Below, piece by piece: positions 12,900 to 25,700 of a stretch of 64,000 bases of DNA (positions within the stretch are counted from its first letter, which is position 1; each line of letters starts with the position of its first letter). The DNA is from Antitrichia curtipendula. Lineage: Eukaryota > Streptophyta > Bryopsida > Hypnales > Leucodontaceae. The notes under the pieces are model-generated. The model had not been told where the DNA came from and made no database searches. It saw only the letters and a list, made by a program, of their open reading frames with translations. The DNA lies in the NCBI GenBank assembly GCA_951230915.1, contig OX579640.1, positions 15,706,981 to 15,770,980 of the forward strand. The letters run 5' to 3'. The translations under genes and the position numbers were made by a program.

Positions 12900-13969
12900 T
12901 AAAGGAATCCGCTAAAGTGACCATGCTCTGAAGGTGCCCCCTATCTACAACTAACTGACGTGTTCCTTGAAATATAAATTATAGTGCTTGATGAGTTAGG
13001 TAGGCTTCAATGGTTACTTTATGAGTAGCCTACTGAAACTGAATAGAAACAACGGTGGAGAATGAAAGGGTAAAAAAATGAAAACCAACCATCTTCTAGG
13101 ACACTTAGTGCCTATATGCAAATGTCTCTTAATTTAATGATTATCCTTAAAAGAACAACCAAGTTTTCTAAATCAATTTTCTATTAAATGGATTTATGAA
13201 ATTATGAAATTATTAATTTAATCTATACTTCTCATGAATTTATACCTTGATTATTTTTTTTAAATCTACGTATTTCAAATGTCTTCTGATTATGTTGAAA
13301 ATTTTATTGTACCTCTACACTATTCATGACTTTATGAATCTATCAATTACAAATTCTGTTATTTGCAAAATGCAGAAGGAAGGGCTCCCACTTCTACAAT
13401 CATAGTGATGGCTTCTATCAATTCAACTTATATGCCTATAGCTTATGGCTTCATGACATGCAAAATAAATTAAAAATCCTTTTCATTCGCCACAGAATTC
13501 AGATTTTCCACTAGCAATTGAAAATGTATAGGCCATCATTTATTACACTCATCAAAGTTCTATACTTGGTGCACACTTCTATATACATAAAAATAGGACA
13601 ACATAACTTTTTATTAAAAATTAAATTTGATCTTTCCACTTATTTTCTTATATTATACAATTGTATATTCAGGAATATGAGATGGAAGGAATGTTTTCTA
13701 ATGTGTTTTTCATTTTACACGGACGACCTTTCTTTCAAAAAAGTTTAATTACATGCTAAATTATGTATTATTGTTTGCATATTAAAAAACAATGATGGAA
13801 AGGTAGTAATTTAACTATGAAGGGATAAAGACTCCCTTCAAAATACATACCGCGGACTAGACCATATGATCTACATTAAATTCATAATTATTTTAGCCTT
13901 TAATTCTACAAAGGAAAGCAAATTAGTCCTCAAGAATACACTTTCCAATCTAATTGGTGGCTGCACTAA
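12900..13969. other. Gene-free stretch inside the CACTA-type element
   Basis: AT-rich DNA between the decayed minus-strand gene and the left leader copy. I see no motif or repeat pair in it. Confidence 0.4.
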
Positions 13970-14838
13970 AAAAATGTACCTCCATACAGTACGAATGTCA
14001 GTAACAATGTCTGAGGATAGAGTAGCAAAGAGTGCTTGCCTAGTCTAAGGTAAACCTGCCTATAACATGCAAAATAATTGATTTGTCATGTTGCCATTAC
14101 CAAAAAAAACTGATTTTTTTTCATACAAAGACAAATCTGAGAAATGAAGGAAGCAACTGGAATTTTATTTTTTGGACAAAGTATGAATTAGTTATGGGTT
14201 TCTGAAGTGTTCTGCCCAATTAGTCTAAAAGAATATGTAGACTACCCCAAATCAGCAAAAAGTGTTTCTATAATGGTCATCTTACCACATAAAGCAATCA
14301 CCAGATTTTCTAACATGGCCACGACATGAAGGAATAAAAAAAATAACTTTCTATGATAAGTTTACACTAGAAAGGTGTAAGTGTCCTATGACACTCACTA
14401 ATAACTCCATGGCCATCTTCCAAGGCATTGATTTTGACCACTAACCAACCTAATGAAGTCATAATCTCATTTATTGAAAAAAATCTAAAATGGGTTGATG
14501 TAAGGCTATAATGGGTAGTTTTGTAGATGTTTGCATTAGGTGGTCTCCCTGTCATAGGCAGGTTTACCTTACCTGCACCTTAGACAAAAAACACAAAACA
14601 TTTAGAATGGTAGTACACAATATTTCTAAAGATACAACAATTAAAGCTTGTTGCTTGTCATATCTTGGAAAATGAACCACAAAACATGAAGAAGAGACCA
14701 ACATTGTTCCCAGAATGTTCAACAACATTGACACAAAGATTCAAGAGAAGCCTAAAAAAAATCTAAAGCATCCAAGAAAATTACAAAGACAACACTTCCA
14801 CAATGGCAAACACATGTAAGTACACCGCAAGCCAAACT
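13970..14838 (-). repeat. Left arm of a ~330-bp inverted repeat (leader copy), split by a MITE
   Basis: The segments 13,970-14,047 and 14,572-14,838 together are a reverse-complement copy of 22,169-22,500. The match includes a long near-identical run around AACATTGTTCCCAGAATG and ends at CACCGCAAGCC. The arm is interrupted by a TA-flanked MITE. It lies upstream of the minus-strand decayed gene, as the right arm lies upstream of the plus-strand transposase. Confidence 0.85.
14048..14569. mobile_element. TA-flanked MITE, 522 bp, with proven empty site
   Basis: The ends are AGGTAAACCTGCCTATAACA and, read inward from the right, AGGTAAACCTGCCTATGACA. The element is flanked by TA at 14,046-14,047 and 14,570-14,571. 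The other copy of the surrounding repeat has a single TA at 22,432-22,433 (GGTAGACTGGG) and no element, so insertion with a TA duplication is directly visible. TA duplication is typical of Tc1/mariner-type elements; the terminal sequence is not the usual Stowaway one. Confidence 0.9.
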
Positions 14839-14859
14839 TGCAAAAGAGATGCCAAATGG

Positions 14860-16104
14860 AAAAATTGTGGCCATTCAAGTGCCCTTACCTAATACTCAAC
14901 AAGCTCTTACGACTATAGTAGACCTAATTTCATAGGGTTCATTGCACATTCCGGAAAGACACCATTCTGTAAGAGCACTCAACAACTCTTTAACCTACTT
15001 TAAAACCACTCTCTTACAAATCTTTTGCAAGCGACATCTTCTCGTGAAGTTTAAGAGACTCTAGAGCATACCAACAACCTCAAAATATGAAACACAATTG
15101 CAGGTGAATGGAGAACTTACTGAACATTAGATGAACCGATGCCTCTCATAGAGACCTCAACACTTTGTTGCATCCAAATTACAAGATCATTGCGATCAAC
15201 AGTACATCGCTAGCGTTGAACAAAATTCATCGGCTTCATAACGCAAGTGCTCGCTTCAAAACATTTTACAATTCATTACCGTTCTAGATAAGAAAGTCGT
15301 CATAAATTGAAAGTCATTCTTTGCTAGGAAACCAGTCCATAATTTATGGACCGCCTTGCGTTTGGTAATGCATTCCAAACTTCAAGTTTCCTAGAGCCTT
15401 TAGATAATGTAACAAAGTTCACTTGGAGACGATTGGAATGTTGTTGGCTTCAGAGATTGGTAGAATCCTTGGAGTCTTTCTTTTCAAGCTAGCCAACTTT
15501 TCATTGCAAGTTGGCTTCTTCACAATACCCATTGTGTACTACTAATTCTCTAGTCCCGCAATGTAGCCTTCACTACGAATGGGTTTTGAAGTGCATGTCC
15601 CCGGAGCACTAGCCTTGAAACTTTTGTTGAGCCCATCGAAAGAGTTGTCTTCAAAAGGAAGGTTACAAGACTGCTGCAATGGAGTTGCAACTAGGGCTGC
15701 AACACAGCTGGAAGAAAAGGTATGGGAGAAGAGAAGGGAGGTAGAAAGGAAGGGAGAGAGAAGGAAAGTGATGTCAGAGAGACCGGTGATTGTGCCCGTG
15801 AAAGAGACGGGTAACAAACAAATGGGTACAATTTCCATCATGAATAATGAATGCATTGGGTAATAGGCCATGTGTATTTAAAATCTAAATCTTGCGTGGG
15901 CTCTTCCTTAAATTCAGGAATGAATGTAGAAGAAATTGGAATTTGTTTAGTAATTTGTAATTCTAGTTTCAATTCATAGAATTCAGTAATTTAGTGTGCA
16001 TGCTTCATAAGAAAATTTGTCCAACACTTTTAAGCAAATATTATACACATGTATGCATTTTTTTTTAATGGACAAAGTATTCAATGATTCACATTCAACA
16101 TTAC
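14860..16104. other. Decayed sequence, no identifiable gene
   Basis: This region has short open frames on both strands. The longest overlap at 15,542-15,871 in a purine-rich tract, which inflates open frames. No recognisable domain is present. It lies between the left leader copy and the first TTAA MITE. Confidence 0.35.
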
Positions 16105-16758
16105 TTAACCCCTAAATGCCCAAGGCACTAAATTTTGGTGTCAACAATACTTTGAAGTTAAAATAAAATTTAACCAAGTTGTTATTTTTAGTAGTTTATA
16201 GTAATTTTTATAATGTTCTTTTTAAAGTCTAATTTTAGAATCAAAAATCTGATTTTGAAAATAATTTTTCTATTTCAAGTTTTTATGCAAGGGTGTCCAT
16301 TGCAATCTTTACTTTTCGTAGTGTTGAGGGCTTTTGGAAATGAAGCTCAAATACACTAGATCTTGGAGAAAAATCCACATTAGAAATTCATTTAAAAAAA
16401 CTATAGAGTATATTTTGAGAAATTATAAATTGAGTGGAGTTATGCATGTTAGGCCCTTTAACCTCAAATCATTTTGGTGACCAACATTTTAGAGTTGACA
16501 TATGAAAAGAGGATTGAAAGCACTTTTGCAATATTAACACCCTTTTGATCAAGCATTACAATCTTTCAATCCATAAAAGACACTGTTATATTTCCTTTTC
16601 CTATGTGATCCTCAATGTGATCTCTAACATGTCTAGTTAGAATTTGTATGATTACAATTTAAAAAAAATCGATACAACTTATTAAAATGTTGGCTTTTTG
16701 TTCAATATAGAGCAAATTTTTAGAAGTTTAAAAAAGGCCTTGGACATTTAGGAGTTAA
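16105..16758. mobile_element. TTAA-flanked MITE A, 646 bp (piggyBac-type)
   Basis: TTAA (16,105-16,108) is followed by CCCCTAAATGCCCAAGGC. At the right end the inverted motif CTCCTAAATGTCCAAGGCC ends at 16,754, followed by TTAA (16,755-16,758). No coding capacity is seen. The termini match those of the outer piggyBac-type element, so it was probably mobilised by that family. Confidence 0.85.
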
Positions 16759-16949
16759 AACTCCTAACAAGCACATTGAATTTATGATGTAGGATGCAGT
16801 TGTTGAAAATGGAACTCGACAATTTTACTTTTATTTTCTTAAAACTTAAATTTGAGCTCAACTAGTAAACTGTGCACTTCTTCCACTTCTTTTTGCAGAA
16901 TTAAAATTAAATTTTTTTATGAAGGCGAACGTGTCATTGGACATTGCAC

Positions 16950-17200
16950 TTTTTGTCTCCATCTACAAAATGGAATTCCTATCATTTTAAATGACACGGT
17001 GAATTGATTAGCAACATAATTTTTTGCGCTAAGAAATACTCCTAGGGGGGCATCTTAAATCCTTGAGCATACATTGAATTTGATATGGTTTTCTCACTCT
17101 CCATTTTGCACAAGAAATGCACAACATAAAAGTTGGGATTTTGGTTACTAATACAATACTTGTGATTACATCTAAAGAATTAATGTTTAAAAATGCATTT
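16950..17200. repeat. Direct-repeat copy carrying the empty site of MITE B
   Basis: This stretch matches the flanks of MITE B: the left flank (about 19,335-19,374) and the right flank (19,921-20,096). Here the two flanks are continuous across a single TTAA (16,987-16,990), so it is a related empty site. Confidence 0.8.
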
Positions 17201-19320
17201 AAATTATTTAAATGTACAAAATCCTTGTAGCCCTTCTAACAAGGAATCCAAAAATGTAATTTTATACCGTAGGGCAACCTGTCTAATATTTAAAATTTTC
17301 AATAGAAATCAATTTTTTAAATTATAAAACAAAAACTAAGAATAAATTGGAATTGGAATTGGAAAGAACTTTGTGTATGAATTCTTAAAAGCTATGCAAA
17401 GGTGTTCCAATTCTTCATGTGTTTATATAAATATCTTAATAAATATGCAACCAAACATTTTATACATCTATTTTAATTTAATTTGGTCTTCAACTAACTT
17501 TGCGGTCTTCTTCATTTGATATAATTCTTGCTAAACCTATCCTCTAAGCCATTTTTGTGCCGATGTTCCATACGCATAATACAACAATTATATGCCTAGG
17601 ATTCATTTCTAAACTTAATTCTCAAAGTTTTTGAAAGTAAATTGTTGGATATGGTTAAGTTTCTTTTCTAGAACAATCTCGCTATTGGGATTAGTGTGTT
17701 TCAATTCTATGTTACAGGTACTAATAATTTTGTTGTTTCTCCATTCTTGGACCTACTTCTATATAACAATTGTTTAAAGAATGAAAAAGAAGTGTGTATT
17801 CTTTGATTTTTTTTCTCACTCTCAAGTCAAATTTTCTATATAAGAATTTTTCAATTGGAAGTCTATTGTGGAAATTTTTCATAAATGGTAGTCACAATCA
17901 CATCATTCAAAATTGAAGGCCAACATTCAAAAATTCTTCTCTCCAACTTTGAATGCTAAAATCTTCCTATTTGCAAAATCATACTTGATGAATTTTTTTT
18001 AACACATTATTTAAGACAAATGAAGTACAATATTCTATTGTTAGATTTTTTTTTTGAATTACTTTTGTTTTGGGGAGGGAACACAGTACAAATGGGAGTT
18101 TTGAGTGGTTCTTATACAATGAAATGGCATTGGCACTTTACGGATTTCCATACTCTTCTCCAAGAAATAATTAGAGATTTCTAAAGAATTTGCTATTTCA
18201 TTAGAAACTGAAATGCAAATCTCCATGTGTACACTATAGAGTGCCAAATTTATATTTTCAAAATGACGTACTCATGCGATTTGCGATACTAATGTTTCAA
18301 TGTTATAGGTTTTTCTTGTAAAAGTTTTTTTTTTTAAATTTAATTTGGTGAACAATCAAATTTTGAAAATCCATAATTGGCAACAATAATATTTTTTCAT
18401 ATTTTTGGAAATATTTGTACAATTTTTAATATTTTAGATATGGTCTTGGTTTTCCCTAATCATTTACAAAATTGACCTACACATAGGATACTTAGGTTGC
18501 ATATAGTTTCAAACTTACATAATACTATACATTATAATGAAGTACAACATATAATTCATGAATTTGAAGGGCAATCTCTTCAAAATCTATGGTACAATAA
18601 TTGAAAGAATATTTAACAAGAGAAAGAAGAATGTTATTGTACCAATCCATGTGAAAAGGTTTAAAAAATAGAAAGAAACCACAAAATTGTAGTTGAGGTT
18701 TTTCTTTTGAAACCATAATGTTTGCTTTTCAAATGAAAATAATAAATTTCAAAACCTTCCACATACAGATTAAATGAATCTAAGGTACAGTCATCCATTC
18801 CCGACATGTGACCCATTTCCAACCTATAGGTGTACGTATTTTTGACCAAGCTTAAAATGTATTTTTTTTTGTCTTTTTCAAGGTTTTAACTAATAAATAC
18901 ATGACACATGTCCCAGTTTGAGAGAAAGAAAGTAGGAAATAATGATTAGGAACAAAGTTCTTCAGTGATTGGAATTGAAAGAGTTTAGTTATTAGCTATG
19001 GGTATAGAGCACTTTTTGCCTCCCAAAATTCATAGTAATTTCAGTTCAAGCGATAAAATTACCAATTTTTTTGCAATCCTTCTCATTTCTATTGATGTAC
19101 CTCTGAAAAATATTTGTTGTGCCTTCACTACTGTAGATCATGTTGGAATTCCTTATTTGGTCGGTTATAGGTGGCTCTACCTTAACAATAGTTTTGCATA
19201 ATGAAAATAAATGTAATTGATGTCAAGCTCAATAAAACTTTGGAACTCAATCTTCCATTCACCAATTTAGAAGGCAAACTCTTCTACTTATCCACTATAG
19301 TAATCCAAAGGAATTTGAAA
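17200..19320. other. AT-rich filler inside the CACTA-type element
   Basis: About 2.1 kb with only short chance frames. No gene, terminal inverted repeat or tandem array is apparent. Confidence 0.4.
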
Positions 19321-19370
19321 AATTATTAAAAAAAATTTGTTTCTATTTGCAAAATGTTGGTCATATCATT

Positions 19371-19920
19371 TTAATCTCTAATGGATATTTATATATCTTA
19401 GTAGTTTGCTTTGAAGTCAATTTGGTCGGATGCTGACGAAATTGTGACACAAGGTGTGTATATGTACCCTTTAGTGAGAATCTAAATTTTTTCCTAACAA
19501 GTGCCTAAATCAAAAATTGTATTGCTCTGAATTTTTTTGGTAGCTTGGGCACTCGGGGGATATTTTGATAATCTTTTGCTCTAAAAGTCATCAACTTCTG
19601 AATTTTGGCATGCTCATAACTTATATAATTCAAGAGGAAAGTGTAAAAAAAAATAGGTAGTGTAATAATCTCACTCTAAGAGGAATTAAAGTCTATTGGT
19701 CTTGTTAGGCAAGGTCAAAAACAGAAAATTGTTTGAACTTTCGAACATTATAATCTTTCAATCAATGCTGTCAAAGTTTATGCACTTTTTCCCACACATT
19801 TCTATAGGAGTTTTGTACTAATTTGTATAGTTAAATTTTTAAATTTTTAAAAAATTATTTTTCTCATTGCCTTAATCCACAGTCTTTGCCTGATATATGC
19901 CTTGAGGCTTTAGGGGTTAA
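19371..19920. mobile_element. TTAA-flanked MITE B, 542 bp (piggyBac-type)
   Basis: TTAA at 19,371-19,374 and at 19,917-19,920 flank a 542-bp insert. The right terminus read inward is CCCCTAAAGCCTCAAGGCAT. The left terminus has decayed to TCTCTAATGG, with C-to-T changes. The paralogous copy at about 16,950-17,200 lacks the insert and has one TTAA, so the boundaries are supported independently of the termini. Confidence 0.85.
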
Positions 19921-20088
19921 AATGACATGGTGAATTGATTAACAATGCAATTTCGTACACTAAAAAATACTTGTAGGAAGGGCATCTTAAATTTCTTGAG
20001 TACGTATTGTATTTGATACGATTTTTGCACATTTCGTTTTCTTATATAATTCACTATATAAAGTGGGAATTTCAATGATTTATATAAT

Positions 20089-20379
20089 ACTTGTGATGTA
20101 GGACAATTAATCCATCCCACAAACTGAGACAAGCAGGTAGAAAATGAAGGAATTTTAACTTAGAAGAAAATGCAAGAATTTTTGATTTGCCACTCATGAT
20201 TGAATTTGCTAATTTTTAAATTCATATCAAAGACCCCAAATTAGCTAGAAGAAATTCAAAATATACCCTCTAAACGGCAAAAAAATATGGAATTATTTAA
20301 ATACTTTTACCCTATAGAACTGCATTTTCATTCTATAGTTCCCTCTTCATGGGATGGATTTAATTTCCTGCACTAGTGA
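20089..20379. mobile_element. Small TIR element, about 275 bp, possibly hAT-like
   Basis: Inverted termini read TGTAGGACAATTAATCCATC from 20,097 and, inward from 20,371, GCAGGAAATTAAATCCATCC. They sit between ACTTGTGA (20,089-20,096) and ACTAGTGA (20,372-20,379), which match at seven of eight bases. The related copy at about 17,150-17,160 reads ACTTGTGATTAC without the insert. An 8-bp duplication and a CAGG terminus fit hAT elements, though the exact edges are uncertain by one or two bases. Confidence 0.6.
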
Positions 20380-21006
20380 TTACTTTTTTAAAGAATAAAT
20401 TTTTAAAAATTTATTCATGCGTAGGTACAAGAACTGAGCATCTGAGAAGAAGAATTCCTAATAGCATTGCCACCCAATCCTCTCCACTAGGGCTGGTGGA
20501 AATGAAGTGGCCTAGCCTTGTAGCTTTGTCTCTCACTCATCCTTGCCCTCAAGGACATATCAAACCTATAGTAGTTAATTTCATGCATTTATCACTTGGT
20601 AGAATCAAGAGCCAAAGAACATGCAAATTGATTAAGAACTTGTAATAAATAAGGTATTCAGGCCCACAAACCAAGAAAGTCAACAAGATCAAGCAGGAGT
20701 CAAAGCATAGCAGGGTCACTCTCCTACTGTTTGGAGAGAGAATTTTGGAGTGACCGGTCTCTTTTTGTCCTAGGCTGAGTCCACAGTGGAATACTTTTTT
20801 ATAGTTGGCCATGCCCAAGCCCTCAACTGGAAAGCTTCACCATGAATGAATAGCTATGTCCTAGGTTCTTAAATGTTGTTATGATAAGTACTAAAACACC
20901 CTAAAGTTGTATTGGGAAAAGAATCCCTGCATAGATTGCAAGCAAAACAATACCCACAAGGATTGCAAGATATTGGGATTTGTAGAGCAAAGAATAGTTC
21001 TTTTTT

Positions 21007-21554
21007 ATAACCCCTAAGTGCTCAAGTGACCATGTTTTGGTCAATCTGCAACTTTAGGCAGCATGTTTGGGTAGAAAAAAAATTTCCCACTTTCTGTCAT
21101 CTTTGTGTAAAGTAGATTGGGTTTTATTTTTATTTTCTATTAAAATAAAAAAATCACTATAGTCAAAACTAAAATTATAAGGCAAATAGAAAAAGTATTT
21201 AGACTTTGCCTAGTATTGAAAAATTTATTATTTTGAGAAAGTTGATGTTCTCATTATTAGATCTCATGCATTTTTTCACAAATCTATCAAGACTACAATT
21301 TTAACCAATCAATTTTTTTTTAATTCTATAGATAAAAATTACTATAGAATATAGTTTTGATGAATTTTGGAAGTTATATCTTCAAAATTCATTTGTAAAG
21401 AATTTCAAAATTGTTTTTATGATTTTGACCATACAAATAATTATTTTTTTTATGCTTCACATTATTTTCTTTGATGCAAGCTTAGAAAAACAATAGAACT
21501 CATATTTGATAACACATTTGAATTTTATTCAAACCCTTGGGCTCTTAGGAATTA
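21007..21554. mobile_element. TTAA-type MITE C, 541 bp (piggyBac-type)
   Basis: The left end CCCCTAAGTGCTCAAGTGACC starts at 21,011 after ATAA. The right end read inward is TTCCTAAGAGCCCAAGGG, ending 21,551 and followed by TTAT. Both flanks are one substitution from TTAA. The interior differs from MITEs A and B, so only the termini are shared. Confidence 0.65.
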
Positions 21555-22168
21555 TCTTGGACTATAGAATATTCAAGTTCAAATAATTTTAAGTGAAGGG
21601 AATTGTCTTTTGTTCACCTTGCATGCCTACATTTAAAGGCTTTCAGGCTTTTGCACTTAATTTGTAAGCACTACAAATGCAAAATTTGAACTTTATCATA
21701 TTCTATAATTTATTTGAAGTCTAGACAAAAAATGTAAAAGAAACAGAACATTTGGGGTTCATTCTTAGAAATACATTTAGGTCCAAGATTGAATGCATAA
21801 CAAAATCATTAATAGCTTTGAGGTCAAATTTGATCATAAAAATTGCAATAATGACATAGTTGTAGTAAGAGAACTTAATCAAATTTAACAATTTCTTTTA
21901 AAAAAATGTCGGAACTACAATACAAATAAAATCCTACAAGGTTTTTTTATAGAAGAAGAAATCGCATTGCCCAAAAAACAAGATTGCCCTGAATTTACTC
22001 ATCACAAATCAAAATTGAATAAATGAAGTCTTTCTATTTAAACAATAGTAGTAAATAACTGAAATTCTAGTAAGTTCATATTCAATAAAATTTTAGTAAG
22101 TTTTCAAATGACTTTCCAGATTTTCAAGTAACACTATTTTGGTCATCTGAAATTTTTGAACTTACATG
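21555..22168. other. AT-rich filler inside the CACTA-type element
   Basis: AT-rich DNA between MITE C and the right leader copy. No gene or repeat is visible. Confidence 0.4.
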
Positions 22169-22500
22169 TGGCTTGCGGTGTACTTACATGTGTTTGCCAT
22201 TGTGGAAGTATTGTCTTTGTAATTTTCTTGGATGCTTTAGATTTTTTTTAGGCTTCTCTTGAATCTTTGTGTCAATGTTGTTGAACATTCTGGGAACAAT
22301 GTTGGTCTCTTCTTCATGTTTTGTGGTTCATTTTCCAAGATATGACAAGCAACAAGCTTTAATTGTTGTATCTTTAGAAATATTGTGTACTACCATTCTA
22401 AATGTTTTGTGTTTTTTGTCTAAGGTGCAGGTAGACTGGGCAGGCACTCTTCACTACTCTATCCTCAAACATCTTTAATGCCATTTGTTTATGCAACAAT
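22169..22500 (+). repeat. Right arm of the ~330-bp inverted repeat (leader copy)
   Basis: This is a reverse-complement match to 13,970-14,047 plus 14,572-14,838. It lies about 300 bases before the first plausible codon of the tnp2-like gene. It contains TTTTTTGTCTAAGGTGCAG, which resembles an intron 3' end (GTGCAG at 22,425-22,430). It probably holds the promoter, leader or first exon of the transposase gene, and the intact TA site that the left copy lost to a MITE. Confidence 0.75.
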
Positions 22501-22796
22501 GGAGGGGGTATGTATCTATAACCTTGTATTCTTGTTATTTTTCTTTTAGAATTCCCATGCCGGTTCCTCTCTTTAGAATGTCATTTTGTTAAAACATGTT
22601 TAAGTGAACCTTTGAGATGTTGCAGCTATGAATTGCTATAAATTTATGTTTCATGTCAACAAATTTATGTTTCGTGTGGAAGGTTTCAAGTCTTTGTCCT
22701 TCACATCCTCCACCCTTTACCGTTTTCTATGTATTACTGATAAGTAAAATTGGTCAAAATGTTAGTGATGGTTTGCATGTAAATGTAGACTTGAGA

Positions 22797-25700
22797 ATGA
22801 AGAGACCCCGGGATCGCAAAGTGCCATGCCCGTGCACAAATTGTATAAGAGTAGGAGGGAGGTTAGTATCAGTGGCAACCGCAGATGTCCACATGATTTG
22901 CCATCATGAGGAAGAAAGTTTAAATGAAGAAAATTTATCAGTGCAGAGCTCTATGGAGTCTGGAATTCAACAACCTTGGTTACCCATGGAGATAGATGTT
23001 GATGAATTAGATACAATGATCTCTGAGGAATATGTTGAAGAAGTTATGGAAGCAAGGTCTCTTCAGCAAGCTATTATAAGCCAAATTATTAAGTACAATC
23101 TATGTATGATTCATATGGAGCTAGTATTGGATTGCAAGATTTTATATTCAAGCAGTTTCTGGGGGGATTTAGGAGCAGAGAAGGTGAAGAGGTGAATTTT
23201 GATAATGAACCCCTTGGATTTCTTCTTTCTCAATTATTTGTTGGATGGGACGGTAAAATTAGAAGGCCGCAAAGCTCCAAATTCATGGGAGACAATGATG
23301 GAGATGTATACTGATCTTGGAATGGTAACTCCAAGTCAATGGAAAATATGTGTTGGTACATTGGATTTTGCTCACGAAAGAGTGTTGTTTCCTCCTAGCT
23401 TGGAGGATTGTTATAAATCAGGGCATATAGAACAGTGCATCCACAAAATCAACAAACGAGAATGTGCTCTTTGTTGTGAAAGGTGTACACAATGTAATTT
23501 ATGCAGGAAAGAGATGAAGTTGTTCGATTATTTACCTGTTGGACCACAATTGTCTTTGATTTTGAAGTCAAAATCATTTTGCCTTGAAATTTTAGAGATG
23601 TGGAGGAAGCGAAACAGGTGGACGAACCGAAATGTAGATGATTTTATAGATCCAATTATGGATTTCTGGGACGGAAAGAAAGTTAGAATAACTCAAGACT
23701 TTTGGAATCCTCAAAAAGTGTGGAAGCTTCCAGTACTTTGCTCACAACCGAGATGTCGAATGAGTCACAAGGCATTTCCGAGGAAGTGTGATGAGCTATT
23801 GAATGGCTGGAATGAGGATTTGCAGTCTTATAAGTTTCGTTGCAGAAAATGTTGGCATACAATAGTGGCAAAGAGGAAAATGTGTCAGGTAAATTCTTCA
23901 TTTCTGCATTTCATTTGTCCATTTTGAATTTAATATATAATGCTACTTGGTTTGTTTAATTTCTTGCTCATTTCAGAGTTTTTTTATCATATGCGAGAAA
24001 ATAAATAGAATTGGTTTAGAAGCTAATTTTTTTGGAAAAATGCTATTCCAGGGGGATCCTTGAAACATTGCGTTAGTTGCCCATTGGGATGGATTTCAAC
24101 CAACAAGACATATGAGTTAGAGTTGCTGGGTGGTGGAAGTGCAAATACTGAATTGTGGTAAAATAGGCTCTATAGGCATCCTCCCGATTATATTCATTCA
24201 ATTGCATTCAATTCATGATGTCATTCTAGAGAGAATAAAAGAATGCAAGACTTTGTTTCTGAAACCACTAATTGATGAGTTAGAGACTTTATTTGTAGAT
24301 GGTTTTCATTCTGAGTTTGCATATCCATCGCAACTCATTAGCAAACACCTTTCAGTTGATAGAAGGATTGTACTGAGAGCTATATTGATGTTGTTCACTA
24401 GAAACCATCCTACGCAAACAAAAATAGGGATGGTGAAGGCATCCGGAAAATCTCCATGCCGAAGGTGCTTGTGTCAATCATTACTTTTAGATGGTCATTA
24501 TGTTTATGGAAATAATCATCAGCAACTATTGGAGCCTCCATGTAAACGTTCCAGTGATGAATTATATGCAATAGTGAGAAGGTGGAAGCAAGCTTTACGT
24601 AGAGAGAAGGAATCCATATTGCAAGAAGGTGGTGTAACCGGGGAATCCATACTATGGAGGTTGTTTCATATTTATGACTTTGACATTAGTTTGGATTTAG
24701 TATTTGATGTGATGCATATTACCTATTTGAACATGTTTAAATCCTATACTATGAAGTTCTTCACTGAGTTACAAGACATTGGAGTATTTATGAAATTAGT
24801 GAAGTCTTCATGTAATGAAGTATCAAGCCAAAGACCTCATGAATTATGACAAGGTCGTTGGCCTCAAAGTCCTGTTGATTTTCATACAAACTTTATGGCA
24901 GAAGAAAATCAGCTTTTTGTTCAATGGGTTTTGCCACACTTATTGAACTTAGTGTATGGGCAAATGTCAGAAGGTAGATTGCAATTAGGCCTAATTTTAG
25001 TTGATATTTCCCATTATTAGTTCAATCGAACAAGGTCAAAAGGTTGATCTGCAAAGGACATTTTCATTGTTACAAATTTGCTTCATTCATGATGCATTTT
25101 ATTTGAAGAGTTGGATGGGCCCAATGGAGCTCCACTAGAACATGTTGCAAGTCCGTATTTTTTATTTATTTTTAAATTACTTGCATTTAAGATTGAAATG
25201 TTGTAGAATTTGTTATTGTATATGTTAATTTTGAAACCTAATTGTTGAATTTGAATTTTATAGGTGCCGTGCACATTATGGATGATGTTCTTCGATTTGG
25301 CAGACACAAAGTATACTGGTGTTTTTCTTACGAGCGGAACGTCTCAAAGTTTCATAAAATTCCAACAAACAATAAGGAGATGGAGGTATTTTACATTCAA
25401 ATTTATGGAAGACAAAATTTTAACACTGTTATGCATCAAATTTGACTTGAAGGAGATGGTCTTACCATACGGGAGAGGAAGCTCTTTATCATTCACAAAT
25501 TCCTTGTTATACCTAAGGGAATTGAACGTCATGCAAAGGATGACGTCAGTTGCTAGAATTGGCATTCAAAGTGCATAATTCGAGTGCCTACTATTGAGAA
25601 GGCACTTGAAGTATGGCATTGCATTAAAGGACTATCTTTAGATGCATGCCATTCAATAGCTACTTCAAAAGGTATTGCTGTGGGTTGAAAAGACAGTAAA

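Noticed and set aside
15542..15871. Two overlapping opposite-strand frames of about 100 residues
   Set aside because: They lie in a purine-rich tract that avoids stops on both strands, and neither frame shows a recognisable motif.
16105..16130. CCCCTAAA at TTAA ends as telomere repeats
   Set aside because: Only one heptamer-like unit occurs at each end, it is followed by GCCCAAGG in several copies, and it pairs with an inverted copy hundreds of bases away.
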